Assembly: GCA_003212625.1 (NCBI GenBank)
Contig: QCPI01000002.1
Coordinates: forward strand, 1 to 64,000
Origin: Prochlorococcus sp. AG-436-J02
GTDB lineage: Bacteria; Cyanobacteriota; Cyanobacteriia; PCC-6307; Cyanobiaceae
DNA length: 64,000 bases
Reading direction: 5' to 3'
A program made the translations under genes and the position numbers. Positions 17,867 through 26,641 of this stretch are shown here, piece by piece. Positions within the stretch are counted from its first letter, which is position 1; every line of letters begins with the position of its first letter. Below the pieces are notes generated by a model. That model was given only the letters and a program-made list of their open reading frames with translations, searched no databases and was not told the DNA's origin.

Positions 17867-18124
17867 ATGACTAAAATAAATAATGATTTTTATTCTGATT
17901 TTAATAATTGTAAGTCGATTTGGTTTCTATTCTTAACTGAGTTGAATTGGAATCCTAAAGCAATCAACCCTTTAGAGATAGTTCCTGAATCTTTTTGGCC
18001 TGAAGTGACGGACCTTTTGATCCAAGCTAAATATATCGGCCAAAGCCGTGAATATTACCTTAGTGAATCTGATAAATATATTGAATATTTAAGTAAAGGG
18101 GGCAAGCCATTTAAAGGTATTTAA
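17867..18124 (+). CDS. Hypothetical protein in the purT operon
   Basis: 85 residues starting directly after the purT stop. Trp- and Phe-rich soluble sequence (SIWFLFLTELNWNPKAINPL, PESFWPEVTDLLIQ). The zero-length gap implies cotranslation with purT. No family recognised. Confidence 0.65.
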   Translation: MTKINNDFYSDFNNCKSIWFLFLTELNWNPKAINPLEIVPESFWPEVTDLLIQAKYIGQSREYYLSESDKYIEYLSKGGKPFKGI

Positions 18125-18199
18125 TCTGATAGGAAAATATAAGAACTTATAAATAAACTTAAAAATCCTTAGTTTATAGGTATAGGTATAGAGACAGCA

Positions 18200-18388
18200 T
18201 TGTTAACTATTCCTTTATTTTGCTTCATTTTAGAGGACTTAAGTCATTATGGTTACATGGGAATAGAAGATCTAAAAATTCGTTTCTTAGTATTTCTTTT
18301 GATCAATCTACTTTTGATATTTTCTTTTAGATACTGGGTTTTAAATAATGATTCTTTGTTCTGGTTATTAAACGGTTTACCATCTTGA
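18200..18388 (+). CDS. Small hydrophobic protein
   Basis: 62 residues with hydrophobic stretches at both ends (LTIPLFCFILEDL; FLVFLLINLLLIFSFRYWVL). Probably two membrane segments. Composition fits a membrane protein, but no homology is known to me. Confidence 0.45.
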   Translation: MLTIPLFCFILEDLSHYGYMGIEDLKIRFLVFLLINLLLIFSFRYWVLNNDSLFWLLNGLPS

Positions 18389-18684
18389 TTTGCTATGGAT
18401 GTCATCGCCCCCGTTTTTCACAAAACAGCTATATCTTGTGTTACCCCTTCTTGTCTATTTAGCAATTTTCCCTTTCTGATCATTTTTCTAAGACGTTCTG
18501 ATAACAGCTCTATGAAGAGAAACATTGATGAAGGTTGATTTATTTCAAACAAGATAAAGATTAGAAATTAATTTTACAGATGATTTTTAGTAATAAATTC
18601 AACTATTTCTGATTCTATTAACTATTTATAGGCTTTTGTATCACCAGGAACATCGATTTAGGCTTGTTTTTGTTAATATTATTG

Positions 18685-18745
18685 AACGTTCGACTTATTG
18701 AAAAGTCGCAGTAAGACTTAAGGCATGGAACGGGGTCTTGAGCAT
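18685..18745 (+). promoter_or_regulatory. Glutamine riboswitch, Downstream-peptide type (second copy)
   Basis: Same order as the copy at 4104: CGTTC (18687-18691) pairing with GAACG (18728-18732); hairpin GACTT/AAGTC; GCAGTAAG junction; AAGAC pairing with GTCTT across GGCATGGAACGGG. A promoter-like TTAATATTAT lies just upstream. I see no full GTA-N8-TAC box here, unlike the first copy. It precedes a DUF4278 peptide. Confidence 0.8.
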
Positions 18746-18759
18746 TACACGTAAGACTA

Positions 18760-18930
18760 ATGACTATTCTTACTTACAGAGGTAAAGAGTATCTTCAACA
18801 TAAAGAACTCGCTCAGAAAAAAACTGTACAACTTAGCTACAGAAGTAACATCTACTCCACTAGGCAAGCACAAGCTAAAAAGCAAATGCAATCGACCTTA
18901 ACTTACAGAGGTATTAAATATCATCAGTAA
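18760..18930 (+). CDS. DUF4278 small protein (second copy)
   Basis: 56 residues: MTILTYRGKEYLQHKELAQK at the start and STLTYRGIKYHQ at the end, the doubled LTYRG..Y(L)Q motif of DUF4278, with an inner SYRSNIYSTRQAQ repeat. Same architecture as 4187-4360 and same riboswitch, so both likely respond to cellular glutamine. Function probably nitrogen signalling (inference). Confidence 0.8.
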   Translation: MTILTYRGKEYLQHKELAQKKTVQLSYRSNIYSTRQAQAKKQMQSTLTYRGIKYHQ

Positions 18931-18945
18931 TTGACAAGGAATCTG

Positions 18946-18971
18946 AAGGGGGCTACAACCCCCTTATTTTA
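18946..18971 (+). terminator. Rho-independent terminator of the second DUF4278 gene
   Basis: Stem AAGGGGG / CCCCCTT with a 6-base loop and a following TTATTTT, 16 bp after the stop. Confidence 0.85.
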
Positions 18972-19101
18972 TGTTTGTTTTTCTGAGGTGATTTTATTCA
19001 TTTCTAGACCCTGGTTATATGTATTAGTGATTGAGTCCTATTACTCTGGTTTATTGGGTGCTAATTGATGTAGAAAAATAAATGACTTCGAAATAATCAC
19101 A

Positions 19102-19224
19102 ATGATTACTAAACAGTCATGGCCAAGTTGCAAACTTCCTAAAACTCAAAAGGCACTTGAATCAATCTATTCAATGCTTTGGAAAAGGCCTAAGGTTTTT
19201 AGATGGTATTACAGATCAAATTGA
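19102..19224 (+). CDS. Small basic protein
   Basis: 40 residues: MITKQSWPSCKLPKTQKALE then SIYSMLWKRPKVFRWYYRSN. Basic and aromatic, possibly nucleic-acid binding. Short, so uncertain. Confidence 0.4.
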   Translation: MITKQSWPSCKLPKTQKALESIYSMLWKRPKVFRWYYRSN

Positions 19225-19647
19225 TAGATGTTTCTGCTTTCGTAATCGAACAATAGATATGTTGAACAGTTATTGAAAATACATCTAAGTCTTATTATTA
19301 GGTTGAAAAACATTTCATACTAGATATAGATACTTGCCTTGATTTTATTCTTACAATAAATTCAATTAAAAACTATTTCAATTTTTGCGAAATAAGTAAT
19401 GAAATAAAGGAAGAATAATGTCTAACATCTTTCTTAAGTTTATAGACATAGATTGATTAGTAGTAATTAAAACTATTTTTGTTTTGGAGTAAATGGTTAA
19501 GTAAATATCACTATCATGATTGGAATCTTGTGATTTTGGATCCCCAGATTGTTTACCGGTTATTAAAATTAATCTATATTCGTTTAAATACTCTTTACGA
19601 CATAATAATAGTGAGTTAAAAGTCATACATAATAGCTTTCTAAAGTC
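19225..19647. other. Intergenic stretch
   Basis: Contains only a minus-strand frame (19378-19626) of poor composition. It should hold the promoter of the gene at 19648. Confidence 0.35.
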
Positions 19648-19917
19648 ATGGTTGAAACGAAAAAGTTTAAAGCCTTTGATGACACACTCTTAGATCAACA
19701 CCCTGAATTGAAAAAGGCTCTAAAGCCTAATGATTCTTATCCAGAGCTAAAGGATATTCTAAAATTTAGACCTGCCAACCTACCCGTTGGCTCAATGAAT
19801 ACAAAGGTGATTATCAATGATGGTGCAGTTATTGAACGTGTCTATAAAACACCAAAAGGCCAGGTTGTCTCATTATTTTCTAAATCATCAAATAGACTTT
19901 TTGATCATGCAGCTTAA
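19648..19917 (+). CDS. GSMNTKVIIN-family small protein (second copy)
   Basis: 89 residues. The C-terminal half (LPVGSMNTKVIINDGAVIER, VYKTPKGQVVSLF) matches the gene at 16087-16302. The N-terminal half has a short internal duplication, HPELKKALKP and YPELKDILKF, absent from the shorter paralog. 44 bp before a nitroreductase-like gene on the same strand. Confidence 0.75.
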   Translation: MVETKKFKAFDDTLLDQHPELKKALKPNDSYPELKDILKFRPANLPVGSMNTKVIINDGAVIERVYKTPKGQVVSLFSKSSNRLFDHAA

Positions 19918-19961
19918 TAATGTGTTTGCACAAATAAATAAGGTATTTACTACAAAAAAAT

Positions 19962-20513
19962 ATGGAAATAGCTGAAGCAATTAAAAAAAGAAGAACATTT
20001 CATAAGTTTTCTAAAACAAGAGTTCCTAAAGATGTAATTGAAAGATCAATACTTGCAGCTAATTATGCGCCTTGTCACAGAAGAACATTTCCTTGGCGTT
20101 TTACAAGTCTTGGTATGAATAAACGAGAACTTCTTTGCAAATTACAGTTGTCTTTGAATTTTGGAGAGAGGTCAATAGACGAGTTTAATTTAAAAAAGAT
20201 CAGGGATAAATTTTTAAATCCTTCCAATTTGCTTGTTGCATCTCAAATATTTACAGATAATCAAGTACAAAAACTAGAAGACTATGCTGCCTGTGCTTGT
20301 GCAATTCAAAACTTGTCACTTTCACTTGTCGGGGATGGAGTTGGTTACAAGTGGTCAACTGGCAAAATCACCGCAGACCCTAAAACCTATCAGATAGCAG
20401 AAATAGATTCTAGTGAGGAGGAGATTATTGGATTTATATGGATTGGATATGGAACAGAACTATCCTCAATAACAAGGCCTATACTAAAAACGATATATAG
20501 AGAGAGGAATTAA
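19962..20513 (+). CDS. Nitroreductase-family flavoprotein
   Basis: 183 residues. The start MEIAEAIKKRRTFHKFSKTR with a VIERSILAANYAPCHRRTFP stretch is the FMN-binding N-terminus of the nitroreductase family (RR.S/T..F). The middle CACAIQNLSLSLVGDGVGYK corresponds to the A..nl.LaA...Glg region. Predicted NAD(P)H-dependent FMN oxidoreductase, substrate unknown. Confidence 0.85.
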   Translation: MEIAEAIKKRRTFHKFSKTRVPKDVIERSILAANYAPCHRRTFPWRFTSLGMNKRELLCKLQLSLNFGERSIDEFNLKKIRDKFLNPSNLLVASQIFTDNQVQKLEDYAACACAIQNLSLSLVGDGVGYKWSTGKITADPKTYQIAEIDSSEEEIIGFIWIGYGTELSSITRPILKTIYRERN

Positions 20514-20774
20514 TCTTAAATAGCTCATTTTTGATAGATAATTAAATTGATAAGAAGAGATGATGTTTATCAATGTCGACTAACATTATTTCTGTTTTGT
20601 TTAATAGTTTAGATCTTTAGGAACGTAGGTATATAATTTCAGATATTAATCGAAAAATTTATTTATCTGATGGTTAGGTAGGTAAAGAAGAGAAAACTAA
20701 GTAAGGAATTTTTAAAAGAAGATCAAGAGGGATATAAACTTTCTATCATGATCAATATGTAGCCCTTAGAAAAT

Positions 20775-21116
20775 ATGTCATCTCCTAAAACTTCACTCTC
20801 TCCTTGTCTAAATCCACTTAATTGCGTTTTCTATCAGAAGGAATTCGAAAATGTTGATACTACTTTTGAGCAACTTATCACTATTGCTCAAAACTTTCCT
20901 AGAACAAAAGTTTTAGAAAATAATGACAGTTATTGGAAAGGGGTTTGTAGAAGTTTAATTTTAAGATTTCCAGATGATCTGGAAATCTTAAAATTCGGGA
21001 AAAGGATTCAAATTAAATCAGCATCAAGATATGGAGGGAGCGATTTAGGGGTTAATGGTTCGCGAGTGGGACGTTTATTAACTGAATTAGAAAAATTAAA
21101 TAATCAGCTTCCATAA
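20775..21116 (+). CDS. DUF1499 protein
   Basis: 113 residues. SPCLNPLNCVFYQKEFEN at the start and IQIKSASRYGGSDLGVNGSR near the end are the two DUF1499 signatures. No signal peptide, unlike the paralog at 11493-11903; the middle is shortened and lacks a clear AE.RS-type stretch. Function unknown. Confidence 0.8.
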   Translation: MSSPKTSLSPCLNPLNCVFYQKEFENVDTTFEQLITIAQNFPRTKVLENNDSYWKGVCRSLILRFPDDLEILKFGKRIQIKSASRYGGSDLGVNGSRVGRLLTELEKLNNQLP

Positions 21117-21187
21117 CCTAGGACAATTGATCAATCCATTGTTTTTTGGGATAAATCCCGTTATTTTTGAGTAACTGTATATTAAAA

Positions 21188-21337
21188 ATGAATAGAGCAC
21201 AAAAATATTTTAATCTTCTGCCTAAGGGAACTCATTTTGAAAAAATTATAGATACAGAATTTGGAAAAGAAAAAATATATGTAAGCCCAGATGGTAAAAA
21301 GCATTCGATCCCGTCGATTCGAGACTCGATCTTATGA
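21188..21337 (+). CDS. Small MNR-family protein (second copy)
   Basis: 49 residues: MNRAQKYFNLLPKGTHFEKI, IDTEFGKEKIYVSPDGKKHS, IPSIRDSIL. Paralog of 7393-7569, sharing MNR.Q....LPKG and the ..YV..DG.K strand, but without its Cys-rich end. Confidence 0.65.
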   Translation: MNRAQKYFNLLPKGTHFEKIIDTEFGKEKIYVSPDGKKHSIPSIRDSIL

Positions 21338-21551
21338 CGACTTTGACTTATGAATGGCAAGTGGCAACTTGGATATTCCATTAAATCTTCTGCTTAAATT
21401 CCTCAATGTTTAAAACAATCTGAAGCAGTAATAATTTTAAAAAGTAATAGTTGAAATAACTACACGTTTAATTTCATAATGACTTTAGTTGTTCTTGCGT
21501 ATTGCATCTATAGACACTGACGATATAACTGATTTAAGTTGCATTGTGACC

Positions 21552-21740
21552 ATGTCGATCTTTCAACGTCTAGGCAACAGCTTTTCAATTAAAAAGTTAG
21601 ATATCAGTAAAAGTTATTCAAGATGCAAAATGGAACCTTTACCTAATGAGATTTATAAAGATATAGTTGATTTTCAATCTGATGTTAATAGGCCTATTGA
21701 TCTGTCTATATATAGAGAATTAAGAAAGGACGCAGCATGA
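21552..21740 (+). CDS. Small hypothetical protein
   Basis: 62 residues from ATG 21552 (MSIFQRLGNSFSIKKLDISK). An in-frame TTG at 21489 would add 21 residues, but the extension has no coding character. Ends SIYRELRKDAA. No family recognised. Confidence 0.5.
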   Translation: MSIFQRLGNSFSIKKLDISKSYSRCKMEPLPNEIYKDIVDFQSDVNRPIDLSIYRELRKDAA

Positions 21741-21875
21741 ACTTTTTGGAATTTATTTTTTGATTTTTTGAACTGGTCAAAATAATTTGAGATAATCAGA
21801 ACTTTGTAGATTTAAGTACTTTATGTTTTCCTTCATTCATCGAAGGACTGTAAAGTATCTAGAAATCAATTATGA

Positions 21876-22091
21876 ATGGGTTTATTAATGGATCGTTTAA
21901 AAGCTATGTCATTGGCAAAAGAATTAAAAGAATTAGCCTGCAAAGGGTGTACCGAGGGTTGGCTTGAGAAACATGATGGTTTAACAGATCCCATTGAAGA
22001 TATAAATTACTGTGGATTACTCGGATTTATTTCTCATGAACGACAAGTACGATTAGTTAATGAAGTTAGAGAGATTAAAGATGAGAATTAG
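21876..22091 (+). CDS. Small hypothetical protein
   Basis: 71 residues; Met 5 (21888) is an equally good start (MDRLKAMSLAKELKELACKG). The sequence GLTDPIEDINYCGLLGFISH and a charged end suggest a folded helical protein with two or three Cys. First of a run of closely spaced plus-strand small genes. Confidence 0.6.
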   Translation: MGLLMDRLKAMSLAKELKELACKGCTEGWLEKHDGLTDPIEDINYCGLLGFISHERQVRLVNEVREIKDEN

Positions 22092-22138
22092 ATAATGAAT
22101 TTCATTTATATCCCTATCAGAAATTCATAAGGAGATTT

Positions 22139-22402
22139 ATGGACAAAAAAAACGAAAATAGTCCAGGTAAGTTTTCTGTTCCTCCCTTCGCTTCTGATGA
22201 CGATATTTGGAACAAAATTCTTGAAGTGTTAACTCCATTTGAAAGGTTAGAGGCTGATCGATCTAAATCCGAGTTCAATGATCCATATATGGGAGGGAAA
22301 GAGATAATTGTCAAGCGCTTAGATGAGTCCGATATAGCTGTTGCCTTATTGTCTGAGATTAAGGTTAATGGTGATGAGTGGGCAATTTATAGAGAATTTT
22401 AA
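22139..22402 (+). CDS. Small acidic hypothetical protein
   Basis: 87 residues, soluble (MDKKNENSPGKFSVPPFASD, LEVLTPFERLEADRSKSEFN). GGAG lies 6 bp before the ATG, and the stop overlaps the next start (TAAATG), so it is cotranslated with 22403-22582. Confidence 0.65.
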   Translation: MDKKNENSPGKFSVPPFASDDDIWNKILEVLTPFERLEADRSKSEFNDPYMGGKEIIVKRLDESDIAVALLSEIKVNGDEWAIYREF

Positions 22403-22582
22403 ATGGATACCTATTCATTCTTAACATTAGGTTATTTTGTATTGTCACTTTTCATCTTGATTAAATTTTTTTTATTGCTTAGATTCTTGATTAGAAAACA
22501 AATTGATGAACAAATGAAAAATATCATTCCGATCAAAGCCATAAGAAAAAGAATAGGAATTAGAATTAAATGGTTAAAGTAG
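22403..22582 (+). CDS. Small membrane protein with basic tail
   Basis: 59 residues: hydrophobic N-terminal helix (FLTLGYFVLSLFILIKFFLL) and a strongly basic C-terminus (KAIRKRIGIRIKWLK). ATG directly follows the previous stop. No family recognised. Confidence 0.6.
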   Translation: MDTYSFLTLGYFVLSLFILIKFFLLLRFLIRKQIDEQMKNIIPIKAIRKRIGIRIKWLK

Positions 22583-22687
22583 GAAAATATTTTTTTAAAA
22601 TTAATTTTTGTTTATAATTAGTAAGTAATACCGATAGAAAAAAACAAAAAGAAAGGCTAGATTTATTCTGTCTGGAGGGATTCTCTT

Positions 22688-22846
22688 ATGCATACAGTTG
22701 ATTCTAGAAATCTTACCCCAAGTCAGGCAGATCCAATTGAAGATTATTTGGAGTGTGTTACATATTGTTCAATTTCTAGTAGTGCCGAGGAGAATGATTG
22801 TCAAACAATATGCATGGAAAGACATTTGAAAAGCTCTTACTTTTAA
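22688..22846 (+). CDS. Small four-cysteine protein
   Basis: 52 residues: MHTVDSRNLTPSQADPIEDY, LECVTYCSISSSAEENDCQT, ICMERHLKSSYF. The spacing C-x3-C...C-x3-C suggests a disulfide-paired helical hairpin (CX3C-type) or a metal site. Preceded by CTGGAGGGA as a strong ribosome-binding site. Confidence 0.7.
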   Translation: MHTVDSRNLTPSQADPIEDYLECVTYCSISSSAEENDCQTICMERHLKSSYF

Positions 22847-23001
22847 TTTTTATTTTAATAAAATATTTTTTGTAAATTTTAGAATCTGAAAAAAACTTTA
22901 AATCCACCTTATACCTTTTTATATAGTGCGAGATCTAAATTTATTTTTTTAATTCTTTGAAATATACATAAGAATAAACCTATAAAATATTAAATAGTAA
23001 T

Positions 23002-23304
23002 ATGTTCAGTAGTAAGGCTGTTAAAGCATTTAACAACTGCACTTTTGGTCTTGGGCTAATGACAAAAGGTCTAAATACCTATGAAAAATATTTTGTAAGT
23101 CGCCATCTTGAATCTAGATGAAATTTACGAATTTTGGCTCATCCTCTTTCTTGGTATTGGCTTGTTGGCTTTTTTTTATGGATGGTTCACAATGTTTTAG
23201 TTCTTAATCGTAAAGTCAACCTTGACAAAGAACGACAAATCTCAAAGCGATTCAATGCAATCTCAAGACTATACCCTGAGGGTACTTTTATTCCGCATAG
23301 ATGA
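23002..23304 (+). pseudogene. Membrane protein gene interrupted by an in-frame TGA
   Basis: ATG 23002 opens 39 codons (MFSSKAVKAFNNCTFGLGLM ... RHLESR), then TGA at 23119-23121, then 60 open codons in the same frame (NLRILAHPLSWYWLVGFFLW ... EGTFIPHR) to TGA at 23302. The joined product would be about 100 aa with one membrane helix. A TGG to TGA change restores it. No family recognised. Confidence 0.6.
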
Positions 23305-23345
23305 TTTTTTAAATAACTGAACTACTTGAAGTGTTTATTAGTCTT

Positions 23346-23480
23346 TTAATAATGAGGTGGTTTTGATGTTTCTTGTGGAAAATATTCTTCAGGTTCTTTT
23401 TCATATGTATCTTCTTTCATCCTGAAGTATTCTTCCGATGGATCAAAAACTTCGTTGTTTGGATTAAGCTTGTTTTTCAT
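23346..23480 (-). CDS. Small acidic peptide
   Basis: 44 residues: MKNKLNPNNEVFDPSEEYFR, MKEDTYEKEPEEYFPQETSK, PPHY. Very acidic, with a repeated EEYF motif. Likely disordered. Convergent with the pseudogene upstream. Confidence 0.55.
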   Translation of the reverse strand: MKNKLNPNNEVFDPSEEYFRMKEDTYEKEPEEYFPQETSKPPHY

Positions 23481-23597
23481 AGTGGGTGAGATTAACTGAC
23501 TTATTTGTATTGTGTTTTGAGATTTTCCTTAAGAGATTAGAGTTTTTATTTTTTTATTTTGTTTATTTTTGAAATTTTAGGATTGAGTCGTAGTTCT

Positions 23598-23789
23598 TTA
23601 TCCAGTTATTCCATTACATATTATTCCTACCCTTGCCATTGAATGTAAGACAATACGATGAAAGCTGGGTACAGCCTTGTCTAATGCGATAAGAAATATG
23701 AGTAATGACATTGATGTCATAGATAGATACTGCATCCAATGAATGCCAGCTTTATCCAGTCCATTTTTATCAAAACTTGTACTTGTCAT
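23598..23789 (-). CDS. Small single-span membrane protein
   Basis: 63 residues from ATG 23789 (MTSTSFDKNGLDKAGIHWMQ); ATG 23822 would add 11 basic residues. One hydrophobic helix (YLSMTSMSLLIFLIALDKAV). No family recognised. Confidence 0.5.
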   Translation of the reverse strand: MTSTSFDKNGLDKAGIHWMQYLSMTSMSLLIFLIALDKAVPSFHRIVLHSMARVGIICNGITG

Positions 23790-23882
23790 TGTTTTAAGCT
23801 TTGATCGATGAACATAACGCATAAAATCATTTTTCGCTAGTTATCTATTGTTTTGAATTATGGTTTAACAATAGAAAAACTT

Positions 23883-25355
23883 TTAAGTAGATGGGACATC
23901 TTCTATCCTCTTAAGTATTTCCTCACCTCTTTCGAAGATTGTTTGAGCATATCCAGTCCATCTACCTTGCCCCCAGTAACGAAAGCAACTCGTTTCCAAT
24001 AGCAATAGGTAAAGGAGCGCTTCTTGATATCTATTGGTTTTGGTTATCGATGGATTTTGCCTTACTAAATGGTCAAATGTTTTGTGAAAATAGCAGCTCA
24101 GTTTAGATATAGGTTCTAAAACATTTTTATATCCTTCTTCCCAGCTGATGTTGTTAGTCCAGCTGGCTCCATTTATAAAAAAAGAAGGATCTTCATTTTT
24201 TAATTCGGCTATTGCTTTTTCCATAGCTCTTGGAGTTATTGGTCCCAATATTTTCCTCAATATTTTATGTTGATATATTCCTTGAATTACAGGGTAATTA
24301 TTTTGATTGATATTCAAAGTTTCTAATAGTTCTAAGTATTCAGAACCGTTCATAGCAATCGTTTTATTTGTATTGTTTTTTTGACCTATCTTTTTATACG
24401 CCTGAATAAATGCTTGAGGAAATTCATTCATCATTACCCCACCATTTTCTCCATCAGCTATTTGTGAAACTAGTGTGGGGATAATCTGATGACCTAAGTT
24501 TTGCTTATTGAGTCCTAGTGCTTCGTAATAAGGTTGCATTTGACCTACAAGCTTTGTATCCGAGCCTTGAGTTTTTATTAGTGCAAGTATTGAAATAGTA
24601 TCTCCACTACTACTTTGAGCCTTGAGCATATTGGGGATATATTTCTGGTCGTGTCTAAGATTTGAACCATCAAGATTTTCAACACTACTTTCTTGAACCA
24701 TTAACCAACGATATCCACATTCTTTGAGAGCTTTTATTAATAGATAAAGAATTTCAGGATGATTAGGCAGATGCATTTCGGGAAGTGAGAATCCTTTTAC
24801 TCGTCGTAATGCATTCTCTCCAAACAATGCAGAGAAGTGATGCTGCCAAGCTGTTATCTGTAATTTAAAGTCAGAAGGTGGAGTTGATGAAGCAACAGCA
24901 TGACTCCAAAAGCTTCCTAGCCATTCAACATGTGGATAAATAGCTTCATCACAAGTAAGAAGCTTTAATGACCTGAGAATATCTTCACGACCCATTTGCT
25001 TGATTCCCCAAAGAAGATTTCCAGAGTAATCAAGCATTATTTTGGGATCATATCCTTGAATTATGAGGCTTGGAATGATTTCAGCTAGACGTTTATAACA
25101 TTGAGCAAATGGTTCGGCATTGTGATTGTCCCCTTCTGAGATATTATCAAACATATATTGCAAATGTGATATGAGCTTCCCATCCTTTCCTGCTGGAATT
25201 GTTGGTTGATGCATATGGAGGGCACATGCAAATCCTGAATTGATCTTCTCTAAATTTGAGCTTATATTAATTTGCTTTTTAGCACTTTTACTATTAACTA
25301 GTTTGTTAATCGTTAATTCATAACCACATATCGGAGGTAAATCTTGTTGATTCAT
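23883..25355 (-). CDS. Glycoside hydrolase family 57 protein
   Basis: 490 residues. The HMHQP motif at residues 47-51 is the first conserved region of GH57, and FSLPEMHLPNHPEILYLLIK and MMNEFPQAF resemble later conserved strands. GH57 contains alpha-amylases, 4-alpha-glucanotransferases and branching enzymes acting on glycogen-like glucans; this protein is a cyanobacterial variant and I cannot assign the reaction. It stands alone. Confidence 0.85.
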   Translation of the reverse strand: MNQQDLPPICGYELTINKLVNSKSAKKQINISSNLEKINSGFACALHMHQPTIPAGKDGKLISHLQYMFDNISEGDNHNAEPFAQCYKRLAEIIPSLIIQGYDPKIMLDYSGNLLWGIKQMGREDILRSLKLLTCDEAIYPHVEWLGSFWSHAVASSTPPSDFKLQITAWQHHFSALFGENALRRVKGFSLPEMHLPNHPEILYLLIKALKECGYRWLMVQESSVENLDGSNLRHDQKYIPNMLKAQSSSGDTISILALIKTQGSDTKLVGQMQPYYEALGLNKQNLGHQIIPTLVSQIADGENGGVMMNEFPQAFIQAYKKIGQKNNTNKTIAMNGSEYLELLETLNINQNNYPVIQGIYQHKILRKILGPITPRAMEKAIAELKNEDPSFFINGASWTNNISWEEGYKNVLEPISKLSCYFHKTFDHLVRQNPSITKTNRYQEALLYLLLLETSCFRYWGQGRWTGYAQTIFERGEEILKRIEDVPST

Positions 25356-25930
25356 TTTAATGGAGATAGATATATAAAAAGATTTCTCTCAAGACTTTAT
25401 GGAAATAACTAAAGTTAATATACCAGAAAAATCTTATTAGTTATAGATTGCTTTTTACTATTCTATATTTTGATCATTTATCTTTTTAAGTGATTGTTTA
25501 TTATTTTCATAGTTATAGTTATTAAAATATTTGTTTCTAATATAAGTAATTGATGCTAATTAATTGGAATAACAAAACTCCTTTCTCTTCAACTACAATA
25601 ACTTCCTGTGATAGCCTTATGATGTGTTTTGACAAACGGCCTCGTTTTCCTCCCGTGAAAGTATCGTTCGATTAGAAAAATCATCAAAGTCCCTAATGAA
25701 ATAACCTTTAAAAGCTCAGGCAAGCTTTCTCAATATCTGTCTATGTTTAGTTAAAATTTTAGATTCATCAGTTCTTGGATAATGACCGCTCAATACAATA
25801 GAAACACAAAGTAAAATGTTAATCAAACTATTTATATTAGTTATTTATATTTAATATTTCGACTAGCTCTATCCCGTAATTCCTAATTAGAAATATTATT
25901 TGGAGGCTTTATGTATTAACTTAAACTAAG
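25356..25930. other. Gene-free stretch
   Basis: 575 bp without a convincing gene. A very short frame near 25617-25674 (MMCFDKRPRFPPVKVSFD) has protein-like composition but is too short to call. Confidence 0.35.
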
Positions 25931-26104
25931 CTAATCATTAAATAGAAGACAAGCTTGAGATGATGGATTCATAGAACATTCAATATCCCAATAATCAACA
26001 CTATTGTTACCTTGCCAATGAGTTATCATTGTTTCTAATTCATTAATTCTTTTTTTCGCGACATCAATTTTTTCAAGAACATTTGATGAAGTTTTGTTCT
26101 TCAT
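25931..26104 (-). CDS. CP12-tail-like small protein
   Basis: 57 residues. An N-terminal helix (VLEKIDVAKKRINELETMIT) is followed by DYWDIECSMNPSSQACLLFN and a final D. The ending matches YWERECALNPSSPACLIFED in the gene at 41276. It resembles the C-terminal redox loop of CP12 (W..C..NP...EC..YED), the disulfide-switched partner of GAPDH and PRK, but the ending FND/FED instead of Y(D/E)D and the lack of the CP12 N-terminus make the link tentative. Confidence 0.65.
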   Translation of the reverse strand: MKNKTSSNVLEKIDVAKKRINELETMITHWQGNNSVDYWDIECSMNPSSQACLLFND

Positions 26105-26641
26105 GGTTCTCCTGATAATTGTTTCTATTAAACTACTAAAACAAATTTAAATCTATCGATACAAATACTGATGTATTTATTACTAATAGAATCTAATTAA
26201 ATCTCTCTTATAATCTTTCTTGTGTCTTTAGATTACAATTATATTTGTTTGATATAAAACGAATTGAATAAATCTCCAATATTATTAGTATCTGTATTTA
26301 GATCTGTTTTATAGATTATTAGCTAGGTTTTTGAAGCTTACCCTTTTGATTAATAGCCACCTTTGTTAAGGTACATTGCATGTATTCCCTGCATAGATTA
26401 GAGAGTTCTTTTTCTCTAGAAAAAGGTATATGAGTTACTGCTATAACTATTTATGATATCTATAATACCTTTAGAAGGTTGATGAATCTTCGCTTTAAAA
26501 AGCAAAAATTTGGTGATATCGACTTTTAGTAAAAGTCCTTGTGGAGCTTTTAATTGTGAGTGGTTTGTCAACCAGAAAGTTGTTCAGAATTGTTGAAATT
26601 GGCAATGAAGAATGTGTTTCTTATTTATCTTTATCAATCAT
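26105..26641. other. Gene-free stretch
   Basis: 537 bp with no open frame of note. Possibly decayed sequence next to the oxidoreductase remnant. Confidence 0.35.
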
